Origin: Chitinophaga parva
GTDB taxonomy: Bacteria; Bacteroidota; Bacteroidia; Chitinophagales; Chitinophagaceae
NCBI RefSeq assembly: GCF_003071345.1
Contig: NZ_QCYK01000003.1
Coordinates: forward strand, 434,001-498,000
DNA: 64,000 nt
Direction: 5' to 3'
The notes beneath the pieces are model-generated. The model saw only the letters and a list, made by a program, of their open reading frames with translations, had not been told where the DNA came from and did no database searches. Of this stretch, positions 31,030 to 39,956 are shown piece after piece (position 1 is the first letter of the stretch; every line of letters begins with the position of its first letter). Made by a program: the position numbers and the translations under genes.

Positions 31030-32946
31030 TTATTTTTCCTGGTGGTTCAGCCGCTCCTGCATCACTGCAACAGGCATGGTGAGCATGCGGCCCATGGGCT
31101 GGTTTCCGCGGTAGGTGATCACCTTCAGCACTTTGGCATCTTTAGGTGGTGCCAGGGGCTGGGTGTATTTCGGGTAAAAACGGTCGGGGAATGAGTTGTC
31201 AAAGCTGTAGTAAATATCCAGGTCTTTTACTTCCGTATCCATAGCGATGAGCAGGTTGCCGCTGGCATCTTTTTCTGCCGTGAAACTGGGATCAAACATG
31301 CTGGGGGCATATTTTACCGCGGCGGAGTCAAAGCGTTTCATGTGGGCTTCCACGCGGGGCTCAAATTTGTCCCAGCTTTTCAGCTCCCCGGGCGTCCACA
31401 CAGATTCTGAAATGGCAAATGCACGGGGCCAGGTCATGTACTCTGCATGGCGCAGGTTGTACACATTCTCCGTCCACAGGTTGGCCTGTCCACCGCGGAT
31501 GTAGGCCGGATCAGCACCTTCGGGCACGGGCTCAAACTGGTAAGCGGTGCTCAGTCGCAGGGTAGCGTAGATGCGGGGCTCTATGATCACATCGCCCTGC
31601 ATGTAGTCCAGGTATGCATAGGTGGTGGGGCTCATCACTACGTCGTGTTTCAGTTTGGTGCCTTCCACGCCGCCTTTCTCACCGCGCCAGCTCATGACGG
31701 CTGCACCGGGGGCCAGGCCGCCTTCCAGGATCTCATCCCAGCCTATCACTTTTTTGCCTTTTGAGTTTACGATCTTCACCACGCGTTTTTCAAAGTAGCT
31801 CTGTACTTCTTCATACGTTTTCAGGTGCTCTTTTTTCATCAGCGCCGTTACGGCATCGCTCTTTTTCCAGAAGGTCTTGGGACATTCATCGCCACCTACG
31901 TGGATGTAGTCGAAGGGGAAGAGGGCCGCTACTTCTGTGAATACCTTGTCCAGGAATTTGTAAGTGTTCTCATTGGCAGGGCACATGGTATTGTCGTAAT
32001 GGGCCACCATGCCACTGTCTGTCCAGTCCATGAAATTCCGCTCACCGGAGCGCACCTGGTAATGGTCTGCACCTTCCGTGCAGGAAATTTCCGGGTAAGA
32101 GGCCACCGCAGCCAGGCTATGGCCGGGGGCTTCAATCTCGGGCAGTATGTTTACAAAACGGTCTTTCGCGTATTGGATCACTTCTTTTACATCTTCCTGC
32201 GTGTAGTAACCACCAGCGGTGCGGGGGGCATCATCAGGTTCCGGGGAGAAGGTGCCAAACTCACCGGTCTTGTCCAGGTTGTAGGCGCCTTTCTTCGTCA
32301 GGTTGGGCAGGCTCTTGATCTCAATGCGCCAGCCCTCATCATCAGTGAGGTGCCAGTGGAAGAGGTTGAATTTGTAGCGCGACATCTGGTCGATGTAAGC
32401 CATCACGTCTTCCTTTTTAAAGAAGTGGCGGGACACGTCCAGCATGAGGCCTCTCCATGCATAGCGCGGGTAGTCGGTGATCTCCACGGTGGGGGTCACC
32501 CAGGCTACATTATGCACGGCCTGGCCGCTTTCAATGGCCGGGGGGAACAATTGCACCAGTGTTTGCGCGCCGTAAAACAGGCCGGCCGGCTCATTGGCTT
32601 TGATCACCACCCCGGTGGGCGTTACGCTCAGCTGGTAGCCTTCCTTGCCCAGGGTGGCGTCGGCCTTGCCTTTGGCATGGAGTTGCAGGCTGATGGTGGC
32701 ATTGCCGCCGGCCTGGGTGGTTACCGGGTAGCCGGTGGGCGTGCCCAGCCGTTTTTCCAGGAAATCCGTAATGGGCTTAGTGTTAGCACCATTAGGCGTG
32801 GCAATGCTGATGCGGGAGGGCAGGGTAAAACTACCGCCGGAAGTGGTGACCTGTACCGGTTGTGGAATAATGGAAATAGGCGCCTGCTGGGCAAAAGCGC
32901 CTGCCGCCAGGAGGCTGGCAGCCAGGATAAGCGTTAGTTTCTTCAT
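31030..32946 (-). CDS. Beta-N-acetylhexosaminidase, GH20
   Basis: A 638-residue secreted glycosidase: signal peptide (cut near GAFAQ), then a GH20b-type N-domain (about 25-140). The TIM barrel follows with WRGLMLDVSRHFFKKEDV and the catalytic Asp-Glu pair in HVGGDECPKTFW near residue 350. A conserved WHLTDDEGW precedes it, and a beta domain with a FN3-like tail (LDIYYSFDNSFPDRFYPKY) lies at the C-terminus. It removes terminal GlcNAc or GalNAc from chitin oligomers or glycans, probably in the periplasm. No chitinase or sugar-uptake genes are adjacent. Exact substrate unknown. Confidence 0.93.
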   Translation of the reverse strand: MKKLTLILAASLLAAGAFAQQAPISIIPQPVQVTTSGGSFTLPSRISIATPNGANTKPITDFLEKRLGTPTGYPVTTQAGGNATISLQLHAKGKADATLGKEGYQLSVTPTGVVIKANEPAGLFYGAQTLVQLFPPAIESGQAVHNVAWVTPTVEITDYPRYAWRGLMLDVSRHFFKKEDVMAYIDQMSRYKFNLFHWHLTDDEGWRIEIKSLPNLTKKGAYNLDKTGEFGTFSPEPDDAPRTAGGYYTQEDVKEVIQYAKDRFVNILPEIEAPGHSLAAVASYPEISCTEGADHYQVRSGERNFMDWTDSGMVAHYDNTMCPANENTYKFLDKVFTEVAALFPFDYIHVGGDECPKTFWKKSDAVTALMKKEHLKTYEEVQSYFEKRVVKIVNSKGKKVIGWDEILEGGLAPGAAVMSWRGEKGGVEGTKLKHDVVMSPTTYAYLDYMQGDVIIEPRIYATLRLSTAYQFEPVPEGADPAYIRGGQANLWTENVYNLRHAEYMTWPRAFAISESVWTPGELKSWDKFEPRVEAHMKRFDSAAVKYAPSMFDPSFTAEKDASGNLLIAMDTEVKDLDIYYSFDNSFPDRFYPKYTQPLAPPKDAKVLKVITYRGNQPMGRMLTMPVAVMQERLNHQEK

Positions 32947-33187
32947 GACGCGCGGATAAGCGTAGTTTTGTTAGCAATAAAACACTTTGATAAAGCGCCG
33001 GCGCTTTCTGCCGGAGGTGATAAGTTACAACCTATCCGCCTGATTTGCAACAACGGTGTGATAAATGGTAGCCCCGTCCCGAAAAACTTTAAAACAGTGA
33101 TCGTTTCCTGGGCCTGAATGTGTATCTTGAGGAGCACCGCTACATTAATCAGACCATCAACTGAACCGCGTAAACTCCTCCTCCGAC

Positions 33188-33739
33188 ATGTCGATCCGAC
33201 AAAATGTTCTTGCCCGGAAGGGTCAGCGCCTGGCTGCGTGGTACAACATGGTGCCCAGCTTTGCCTGGTCTATCCTCAACCTGGCGCCGCCGTTTATCTA
33301 CGTTTACCGTTTCCTGGACCTGCAGTGGTTATGGGTGCTGGTGCCGCTTTGCATGGCGCCTTACTTCCTGCAAAAAGGTTTTATAGACCGCCTGGCCCTG
33401 AGCAGGACCAGGGACCTTTATATTCGTTTAGGCGTAGACGTTATACAGGAATTTGTGCAGCATGGGGGCATGGTAAACCGGCTGATCCGCCGCCGCTATC
33501 CCACTTACCGCATCGTGTTTGACAAGACCACGGTGCACCGCCAGCTCTCTGCCACTTATATGTTTGAGCGCTTCCACCTGGGCATGGCCGCTGCTTTTTG
33601 CGTGCTCATTTTACACGCGGCTTTCAGCCAGCGCTGGGAATGGGTGTTGCTGCTGTTCGTTTGTAATTTCATTTACAATGTGTACCCCGTATTGCTGCAG
33701 CAATATATGCGCATCCGCCTGAAACACCTGCTGGGATAG
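33188..33739 (+). CDS. CrtO-like acyltransferase family membrane protein
   Basis: A 183-residue membrane protein with three to four hydrophobic segments (about residues 26-46, 48-66, 137-153 and 155-168). The C-terminal block FERFHLGMAAAFCVL ... FIYNVYPVLLQQYMRIRL resembles the family of glycosyl-4,4'-diaponeurosporenoate acyltransferase (CrtO). Those proteins acylate sugar headgroups of carotenoids, but no carotenoid genes are nearby. Transcribed alone; the assignment rests on one motif and should be read as a family hint. Confidence 0.55.
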   Translation: MSIRQNVLARKGQRLAAWYNMVPSFAWSILNLAPPFIYVYRFLDLQWLWVLVPLCMAPYFLQKGFIDRLALSRTRDLYIRLGVDVIQEFVQHGGMVNRLIRRRYPTYRIVFDKTTVHRQLSATYMFERFHLGMAAAFCVLILHAAFSQRWEWVLLLFVCNFIYNVYPVLLQQYMRIRLKHLLG

Positions 33740-33834
33740 GGCCGGAAAAATTGCCTCCCACGGCTTGTTATGCATGGGTATAATTTAAACGGGGCATGTA
33801 ATTCAACCGGCGCACTGCTGGCGGCCATGGTGTA

Positions 33835-36273
33835 TTACTGCTTTACACGGTTACGTTCACTATCTGCACTGTTATCCTCGTGCCGGCGCTGGTTGGCAAT
33901 GGTTTTCCCGAAGTTATAACTGATGCTCAGCGCCACTTTGCGGGTGTCTGATACATTGCGCCAGTTGGCAGTTGTCATGGCCAGGTTGTTGATCACCCCT
34001 GTATTGATCATCGTCTTGAAAAGGTCGCTGCCATTGAGTTTCAACAGGAGCTTGGGCGTTATCTTCTTGGAAAATCCAAGGTCCACGGCACCTCTTTCTC
34101 CCAATACAAATTGTGCATGGGTCAGTTTACTGCGGTAACGCGCACTGGCCTGGATGGTCCAGTCCTTGGGCAGCTTCAGCGTAAGCGTGGGCATTACAAA
34201 TACGTAATTACCGCGGCTGTCCAGGTGGCCGGCATAGAAGTCGCCATAGGAGTGGATATTGCCGGCTTCCCCGTAGAAGTGCAGGTTCAGGCGCTTTCCG
34301 AGGTCCTGCTGCACATCCAGGTCCACTTCCAGCGTGGTGGTAGCGCCAATGTTGCCAGGGCGGCTGTAGTAAATGCCGTTTACAATTTCAATGGTCTCGT
34401 TGATGTCATCCCGGCTGTGGGTATAAATGAAAGTGGTGCTGATGCGCCCTTTATAGCTGTGCCCCAGTTCCACACGTTGCGTATAAGATGGCTTTACGTA
34501 AGGGTTGCCTACGTAGTAAGTGAATTTGTCCAGCGGCGATATGAACGGGTTCAGGTCCTGGTAATAGGGCCGGTCAATGCGCCTGCCATAGTTGAGCGAC
34601 AATGTATTGTTGGCCGCCGTATCCAGCTTGTACAGCAGGTACAGCGTGGGAAACAGGCCGGTGTAATTGCGGTTGAAAGCGGAATCACCTTTCACGGCAT
34701 TGCCCAGCTGGTGGCCGTTGGAGACCGTGTTTTCAAAGCGCAGGCCGGCCTGTACAGATAACCGTTTAAAATCCTTATTCAGGTTCAGGTAAGCCGCGTT
34801 AATGTTTTCGCGGTAGCGGAAGTGATTGCTTTTATCGTAGTCCGGCAGGTTTTGTCCATCAACCAGGTTGTAATATTGGGCAATATTATCCGTGGCGGTG
34901 TAACTGCTTTTCACGCCCGCGGCCAGCTTATAACCGTTCCGGAAAGGGTGCGTGTAGTCCAGCTTACCGGAGTAAATGTCGATGTGCGTGGGCACCTGTC
35001 CGTTCAGCTGTGCATAGAGATAAGGATCGGTGGCATCCGGCAGGTAGCTGTAGTTGTTGTAAACCTCCTGGCTGCCGGTGTTGTACCGGATGTAATCCGC
35101 GTCTGCCGTGAGCTCCCGGCCATTCTTATCGTAGGCGTGGCGGTAGTTCAGGTTAAGGCCCACGTTGTTGAAAGTGCCCTTGGTACTATTGAGGGCATGG
35201 ATGCTGGAATCCAGTTGTTGATGACCATCCAGCAGGTGGCTGATGTTGTCATTATCACTGCGTGGGTGATCGTCATCACCGGATAGCACGATGCCGAAGG
35301 TGCTTTTTTCCGTGGCGTAATAGTCTGCGCTGATCTTGCCGGAAAAGGAGGTGAACCACCGGTTGATCTGGTTGTGCTGCATGAAGTAGCCCTGGGTTTG
35401 CCCGGCTTCATCATAAAACTGGCGGTTGATGGTGAGGTCACTGTAGCCCCGCGCTTTGTTGTAGGCCACATTACCGCCTATGTTCCACTTGTTGTTACGG
35501 TAATTAAAATTGAAGCTGTTGTTGGTACTGAAATAAATGCCTTGCATGGCCGAGAGGTTCAGTCCCCCGTTGAAACCCTTTTGCCTGCTACGTTTAGTAC
35601 GGATGTTGATCACGCCGCCGGTGCCGGCCGCATCGTATTTAGCAGGTGGGTTGGTCATGATCTCCACGCTTTCAATGGTGGATGCGGGCAGGGAGCGCAG
35701 GTAGTTCTGCAATGCGGTGCCGGAGAGGTAAGTAGGCCGGTCGTCGATGTAGATGGTTACATTGTTCTTGCCTTTGAGACTGATGGTCTGTTCGTCCTCT
35801 ACGCTTATGCCCGGGCTTTTTTCCAGCACTTCCAGCGCGTTGCTGCCTGCATTGCTGATAAGCGCGTCCACGTTCACCACGGTGCGGTCTATCTTCCTTT
35901 CAATAAATGGTTTCTGTGCTGTAACGGAGACTTCCTTGAGCTGTGCATCCTGCTGCTGCAGTGTGATGGCGGGCAATGTAAGTGCCTGGCCTTTGGTAAA
36001 TACAAAACTCTCGCTGCGGTATTTTTTATACCCCATCATGGTTACCCAGAGGCGGTAGGTGCCTGCAGCGATGGCTTCAAAGGAGAAGCGGCCGCTGTTA
36101 TCCGGCAGGGTGGCTTTTACTACGCTGCTGTCGTTGTGGCGCACCAGCACAATGGTGGCGGCCATTGCGGGTTGCTGTTGCGCATCTTTTACCTGGCCGG
36201 TGATCGTTTGCGCCAGGAGGGGTACGGGCATGAGAAGGCTGATGGTCAGCAGGACCACGTTTTTCATTTGCAT
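33835..36273 (-). CDS. TonB-type outer-membrane beta-barrel receptor with carboxypeptidase-like domain
   Basis: An 812-residue protein. After a signal peptide (cut near LLAQ) comes a carboxypeptidase-regulatory-like domain (TITGQVKDAQQQPAMAATIVL...RFSFEAIAAGTYRLWVTMMGYKKY, residues about 23-110). A plug-like domain follows (VDALISNAGSNALEVLEKSPGISVEDE), then a barrel of the OMP_b-brl_3 type. This architecture is frequent in Bacteroidota and often involved in peptide or siderophore uptake; no ligand can be named. Start ATG 36273, with a second in-frame ATG 6 bp on. Confidence 0.85.
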   Translation of the reverse strand: MQMKNVVLLTISLLMPVPLLAQTITGQVKDAQQQPAMAATIVLVRHNDSSVVKATLPDNSGRFSFEAIAAGTYRLWVTMMGYKKYRSESFVFTKGQALTLPAITLQQQDAQLKEVSVTAQKPFIERKIDRTVVNVDALISNAGSNALEVLEKSPGISVEDEQTISLKGKNNVTIYIDDRPTYLSGTALQNYLRSLPASTIESVEIMTNPPAKYDAAGTGGVINIRTKRSRQKGFNGGLNLSAMQGIYFSTNNSFNFNYRNNKWNIGGNVAYNKARGYSDLTINRQFYDEAGQTQGYFMQHNQINRWFTSFSGKISADYYATEKSTFGIVLSGDDDHPRSDNDNISHLLDGHQQLDSSIHALNSTKGTFNNVGLNLNYRHAYDKNGRELTADADYIRYNTGSQEVYNNYSYLPDATDPYLYAQLNGQVPTHIDIYSGKLDYTHPFRNGYKLAAGVKSSYTATDNIAQYYNLVDGQNLPDYDKSNHFRYRENINAAYLNLNKDFKRLSVQAGLRFENTVSNGHQLGNAVKGDSAFNRNYTGLFPTLYLLYKLDTAANNTLSLNYGRRIDRPYYQDLNPFISPLDKFTYYVGNPYVKPSYTQRVELGHSYKGRISTTFIYTHSRDDINETIEIVNGIYYSRPGNIGATTTLEVDLDVQQDLGKRLNLHFYGEAGNIHSYGDFYAGHLDSRGNYVFVMPTLTLKLPKDWTIQASARYRSKLTHAQFVLGERGAVDLGFSKKITPKLLLKLNGSDLFKTMINTGVINNLAMTTANWRNVSDTRKVALSISYNFGKTIANQRRHEDNSADSERNRVKQ

Positions 36274-36309
36274 GGAGCAGTTTGTTTAGAGCAGAAAAGG
36301 CATGGCCTG

Positions 36310-36340
36310 CCTGGAATGCAGTGTAGTACTGCGTTCCAGG
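36310..36340. other. 13-bp hairpin between M56 and barrel genes
   Basis: CCTGGAATGCAGT (36310-36322) / ACTGCGTTCCAGG (36328-36340), one T:G pair, loop GTAGT. No T-tail, so it is either a weak terminator of the M56 gene or a structured leader of the barrel gene. Confidence 0.4.
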
Positions 36341-36364
36341 TACTTGGGCCGGTAATGTTCCAGG

Positions 36365-38398
36365 TTAGTTCTTGACTTCGTAATTGTACAGGAGTGCCCA
36401 ATGGTCTTTGGGTACAAACTTGTCTGCAAAGGCTTTTGCAATGTCTGCCCGCATGGGCTTGTCGTTGACGATAAATGCTTCCCTGCTTAGTTTAAACGAG
36501 AGGTTTTTGGTCTTGACGATCAGGTGCGACTGCAGCAACTCCTGTACCACGCGGTCTGAAAGGTTTTCATCCTTTTCGGCAGCCGCATCCGGTGAAGGAG
36601 GTGTTACGGGTTCCACCGGTGTGGGTGGCGCTGCAGGGGTAAGCGGTGAAAGCGGCGCAATGGGCTTAACCGGGACAGGTGGCGGCGCGGCGGCTGCAAC
36701 ATGGGTCACTGGTATGGCCTTCGCGGCCGGTTTTGCCACGGGTGCGGGCATGGCTACAGCGGTGGGTTGCACCCGTGCGGCAACATTGGGCATATACTGT
36801 ACACGCGGGGCTCCAATGGCGGAAGGAGAGGTGCGTGGGTGGGTGGTGTCATGACCACTGCCGTGGGGTACCTGTGCGGCTGCAAAGTACTGGTGTGCAT
36901 TTACCTGGTAAGCACGGGCGTTTGCCGTGCGCTGGCGTTCATCACTGGCGCGTTGTTTTTCCGCGGCCTCGTAGGCCCGTTGGTCTTCCGCGGCTACAGC
37001 TGCCTGTTCATCATGGAGGCGTTGTTTTTCCGCGGCCTCGTAGGCCCGATCTTCCAGCCAGCGTTTGGCGGCCGTATCATCCCGCAGGATCAGCGTTTGC
37101 CGCTGGTTACTGTCCACCCAGTACAGGGTGGGGCAGGCGGAAGACAGTGCGCCGAGACTGGCCTGCTGCGGGCGCAGGGTTCCATCCAGCGAGGTGAAGG
37201 CCGGCAGTGGCGCCATGCGCATATCATCCAGGGTAGCCAGTTGGGGAAGGGTACAGGTATCGTTATGGCGGTCTATGGAGAGCGTTACATTCCGTGTATC
37301 CGTTATCGTGGTCTGGTGATCAAAAGTGGTAGTGGTGGTGATGGTTTTTACCACGTGGCGGGCTGCTTTCCCGGGAAAGGCCAGCAGGAGCAGGCCTGCG
37401 CCTACCAGGCATACGCTCAGCAATGTTTTTTCCACCACGTTCAGGGAGTGGTTATGGTTGCTGATCATGCGGGTTACACGGGCCAGCAGGGTATTACGGC
37501 TCCCGGGCAGGGCCATGGCCAGTTCCGGGTGGCCATATTCCTGGCAGGATACCAGGGCTTGTATGTACACGGTTTTGCTGTGGGTGTATTGCATCACCAG
37601 GTCGTCACAGCAGTTTTCCCGCTCGGCTTTGAGCAGGGCGCAGATCCAGGTGACGGCCGGGTTGAAGAAGAAAAGGATCTCCACGAAACTTTGCAGCAGG
37701 TTTACCAGGTAATCGCGGCGGCGGATGTGGGCCAGCTCGTGCAGCAGGATGGCCTCAATGGCTTCCGGTGTAAGGCTGGACAGGAGGCCGGCCGGCACCA
37801 GGATGAGGGGCTTCAGGTGGCCCAGCACCATGGGCGCCTTGGCCAGGGCCGATTCCAGCAGTCTAACGGGACGGGATATACGCAGCTGGCGGGCCAGGTC
37901 CTGTACCCGTGCGCTCCACCGGGCGTCCGGGGCAATGGTTTGCTGGGTGCGCAGCATGCGCACTTCATACAGGCCGGTGAGCATGCGGATGCTCTTGATG
38001 CAGATAAAAAGGAACCAGATGAGCACTACCTGCTGGGCATGTGCACTGAGGTATTGAAAGAGCTGCTGGGTCAGTGCATTGGCCGAAGGCGCGGCTACCA
38101 CGGTATTGGCTATACGCAATTGCTCCACGGCGGCCAGGCCGCTGGCGGTGGCGCCTTGTGCGGGCTGCAGGGCCAGCCACTCCCACACAAATGTAACGGC
38201 GGCGCCCCCGGTGAACAGGGCCAGCGCGCCCACCAGCAGGTAATAGCGGCTGGCGGCCTTTTGCCGGCGGGTGGCCAGCATGATAATGCCAGCCAGTGCG
38301 GCCAGGATAACGCCCTGCCAGAGCGAGTGGAGCAGGGTGCGGCACAGTGCCTGTATCAGCAGGTCTGCCTGGAAAGAAGGAAGCGCAGATGCTTGCAT
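36365..38398 (-). CDS. M56-family membrane metallopeptidase, BlaR1-like
   Basis: A 677-residue protein. N-terminal membrane helices (residues about 15-35, 47-65 and 115-133) frame the gluzincin motif LLHELAHIRRRDYL (HExxH) near residue 220. A fourth helix follows near residue 335. Instead of a penicillin-binding domain, the extracytoplasmic part is a charged, repeated coiled region (residues about 440-500), a Pro/Ala-rich linker (530-600) and a small C-terminal domain. It should cleave its partner BlaI-type repressor on a signal. It starts 66 bp after the BlaI-like stop on the same strand. Confidence 0.87.
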   Translation of the reverse strand: MQASALPSFQADLLIQALCRTLLHSLWQGVILAALAGIIMLATRRQKAASRYYLLVGALALFTGGAAVTFVWEWLALQPAQGATASGLAAVEQLRIANTVVAAPSANALTQQLFQYLSAHAQQVVLIWFLFICIKSIRMLTGLYEVRMLRTQQTIAPDARWSARVQDLARQLRISRPVRLLESALAKAPMVLGHLKPLILVPAGLLSSLTPEAIEAILLHELAHIRRRDYLVNLLQSFVEILFFFNPAVTWICALLKAERENCCDDLVMQYTHSKTVYIQALVSCQEYGHPELAMALPGSRNTLLARVTRMISNHNHSLNVVEKTLLSVCLVGAGLLLLAFPGKAARHVVKTITTTTTFDHQTTITDTRNVTLSIDRHNDTCTLPQLATLDDMRMAPLPAFTSLDGTLRPQQASLGALSSACPTLYWVDSNQRQTLILRDDTAAKRWLEDRAYEAAEKQRLHDEQAAVAAEDQRAYEAAEKQRASDERQRTANARAYQVNAHQYFAAAQVPHGSGHDTTHPRTSPSAIGAPRVQYMPNVAARVQPTAVAMPAPVAKPAAKAIPVTHVAAAAPPPVPVKPIAPLSPLTPAAPPTPVEPVTPPSPDAAAEKDENLSDRVVQELLQSHLIVKTKNLSFKLSREAFIVNDKPMRADIAKAFADKFVPKDHWALLYNYEVKN
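36950..37048. repeat. 30-bp direct repeat inside the M56 gene
   Basis: An identical 30-bp segment occurs at 36950-36979 and 37019-37048 (period 69 bp, 23 codons). It encodes the repeated heptad-like DRAYEAAEKQR / QRAYEAAEKQR. The rest of the unit has diverged, so this is a partly decayed in-frame duplication in the coiled region. Confidence 0.9.
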
Positions 38399-38464
38399 AC
38401 GTTTTAGTTTTTTAGAACGGTGGGAGGAGGGGGCGGTTTTTAAAAATCCGGTTTATGGAGCAAA

Positions 38465-38851
38465 TCAGTCCAGTTTATTCAGCATTTCCTTGATGGCCCG
38501 GAGCTCTTCGGCAGAGGTCTTGCGGTTGCCCAGCAACTGCAGTACCAGCTTGCTGGCAGAGCCTTTGTACAGAGCGTCTACGAATTTTTCCAGCAGGTGG
38601 GCCTTGGTGGCCTGTTCATCTTCCGCTACACTGTACACGTGCTTCATACGGCTTTCATCGCGGGTAAGAATGCCCTTGTCTGCCATGATCTGCATCAGCT
38701 TCAGCGTGGTGGTATAATTTACGTCTTTCTGTTTACATAACTCATCATTCACGAAACGCACCGTGCTGGGACCATGTGCCCAGAGCACCTGGAGGATCTC
38801 CAGTTCTGAGCGGGTTGGCTCCACATTCTTTTCGTCTTTGTTCTTTTCCAT
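38465..38851 (-). CDS. BlaI/MecI/CopY-family transcriptional repressor
   Basis: A 128-residue winged-helix repressor. TRSELEILQVLWAHGPSTVRFVNDEL covers helices 1-2, DVNYTTTLKLMQIMADKG the recognition helix, and the C-terminal dimer helices follow. The cleavage zone for a BlaR1-type protease lies near the C-terminal half (VYSVAEDEQATKAHLLEKFV). I start at ATG 38851; a longer frame reads back through the operator and is rejected. The upstream dyad indicates autoregulation. The operon continues into the M56 gene, the BlaI/BlaR1-type arrangement. Confidence 0.92.
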   Translation of the reverse strand: MEKNKDEKNVEPTRSELEILQVLWAHGPSTVRFVNDELCKQKDVNYTTTLKLMQIMADKGILTRDESRMKHVYSVAEDEQATKAHLLEKFVDALYKGSASKLVLQLLGNRKTSAEELRAIKEMLNKLD

Positions 38852-38855
38852 GATC

Positions 38856-38885
38856 CTAAGGTACGAATATTTTCGTACGAACAAA
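38856..38885 (-). promoter_or_regulatory. BlaI-type operator within its own promoter
   Basis: Perfect 7-bp arms GTACGAA (38861-38867) / TTCGTAC (38872-38878) around TATT. On the minus strand a TTTG (38882-38885) and a near -7 box TACCTTAG (38856-38863) are 18 bp apart, with the dyad filling the spacer and overlapping the -7. The ATG follows 4 bp later. Confidence 0.75.
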
Positions 38886-38946
38886 ATATTATTTCAGGAG
38901 GTGGGTGGAAAAAAGTAGTTTCCATTTATTAAGGAGTAAAAAAATT

Positions 38947-39165
38947 ATGCAGTACAAATCATTTAGCATTGCGGCGTCCAGCGCGGAGCAATTACAGGAA
39001 GGAATTAACAAGTTCTTTGAGGCCAATACGGAGATCACCGTGGTGTCTGCGCAGCAGAGCCAGAGCGGGGAGAGTGCGGCGTTGCGGATCACGTACACGG
39101 TGCTGTATAAGGTAGCGGAGAAAAAAGGGGAAGGTATCGGGTTTGGATTCAATGCGATGCGGTAG
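38947..39165 (+). CDS. Small hypothetical protein (possible Cse60-like fold)
   Basis: A 72-residue soluble protein starting at ATG 38947 with an AAGGAG site (38931-38936) upstream, unusual among genes here. The order strand (YKSFSIAAS), helix (AEQLQEGINKFFEANTE), two strands (ITVVSAQQSQSGES and ALRITYTVLYKV) resembles the small Cse60-type family found in many bacteria, but the match is only by eye. It is divergent from the BlaI-like gene and may share the operator region. Function unknown. Confidence 0.55.
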   Translation: MQYKSFSIAASSAEQLQEGINKFFEANTEITVVSAQQSQSGESAALRITYTVLYKVAEKKGEGIGFGFNAMR

Positions 39166-39266
39166 CGGAGCTTACAGGCCGGGGGAGGCCTGCCCCCTGG
39201 CCAGGCAGAAGGGACCGGCCTCCCCGGTACAGGGACCGCTCCACCACAGTGATCCCGTTTTTTTTA

Positions 39267-39298
39267 TTTGGAAAATAATACCAATCGGTATAAATTTG
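39267..39298 (+). promoter_or_regulatory. tetR promoter with palindromic operator
   Basis: TTTG (39267-39270), 20-bp spacer, TAAATTTG (39291-39298). Operator ATACC-AATC-GGTAT (39278-39291) fills the end of the spacer and touches the -7. Same palindrome as at 39929 and 40729. Confidence 0.85.
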
Positions 39299-39319
39299 TA
39301 CCGTCTTACTGATAACAAC

Positions 39320-39904
39320 ATGAGTAAAGCGGAAAGAACCAAACAGTTCATCGTAGAGAAAACCGCCCCCATCTTCAATGTAAAAGGTTACGCGGGCACC
39401 TCTCTCTCCGATATGACAGATGCCACCGGGCTTACCAAAGGCAGCATCTACGGTAACTTTGCCAATAAGGATGAGGTGGCCCTTGCCGCCTTTGATCACA
39501 ACCTGGAAAAGATCACCGGCATTTACGGCGCGGAGATTGCGAAGCACGATGGCGCCCGGGACCGCCTGATGGCTTATGTGCACGTATACAACAACTTCCT
39601 CAAATATCCCTTCCCCGTGGGCGGCTGCCCCATTCTCAACACCTCCGTAGAATCGGACGATATGCACCCTGCGCTGAAAGAGCGTGCCGCAAAGGCCATC
39701 CACAAATGGAAGGATAAACTGGTGGAGATCATTGAAGCAGGCGTGCGGGATAAGGAGCTTAAAAAAGTAGTAAACCCTGAACAGGTGGCCCTTTCCATCA
39801 TTGCCATGCTGGAAGGCTGCATCATGGTAAGCAAGGTGACCGGTAATATGCACTACCGTAACCTTGTTACCCAGGCCCTGGAAAAATTTATCATGGAACT
39901 CTGA
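39320..39904 (+). CDS. TetR/AcrR-family transcriptional repressor
   Basis: A 194-residue repressor. The N-terminal helix-turn-helix has GYAGTSLSDMTDATGLTKGSIYGNFANKDEV, with the YGNF-type helix 4 start. The C-terminal ligand domain is helical and contains a single Cys pair region (GGCPILNTSVESDD, LEGCIMVSKV). Three identical-type operators (its own promoter, the SDR gene and the MFS gene) define its likely regulon. I start at ATG 39320, the first Met after the promoter. Ligand unknown, possibly an electrophile or a hydrophobic drug. Confidence 0.92.
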   Translation: MSKAERTKQFIVEKTAPIFNVKGYAGTSLSDMTDATGLTKGSIYGNFANKDEVALAAFDHNLEKITGIYGAEIAKHDGARDRLMAYVHVYNNFLKYPFPVGGCPILNTSVESDDMHPALKERAAKAIHKWKDKLVEIIEAGVRDKELKKVVNPEQVALSIIAMLEGCIMVSKVTGNMHYRNLVTQALEKFIMEL

Positions 39905-39927
39905 GTTCCTTTTTTTATCATAAAAAA

Positions 39928-39943
39928 TATACCGATCGGTATA
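39928..39943. promoter_or_regulatory. TetR operator upstream of the SDR gene
   Basis: TATACCGATCGGTATA is a perfect 16-bp palindrome, 13 bp before the SDR start codon. No clear -33/-7 pair is seen here. Confidence 0.8.
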
Positions 39944-39956
39944 AAAAATCGACAGC

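Noticed and set aside
36701-38407. 568-codon open frame on the plus strand
   Set aside because: Antisense to the M56 protease, low-complexity composition.
39143-39319. Long N-terminal extension of the TetR protein
   Set aside because: It would read through the promoter and operator; ATG 39320 matches family length.
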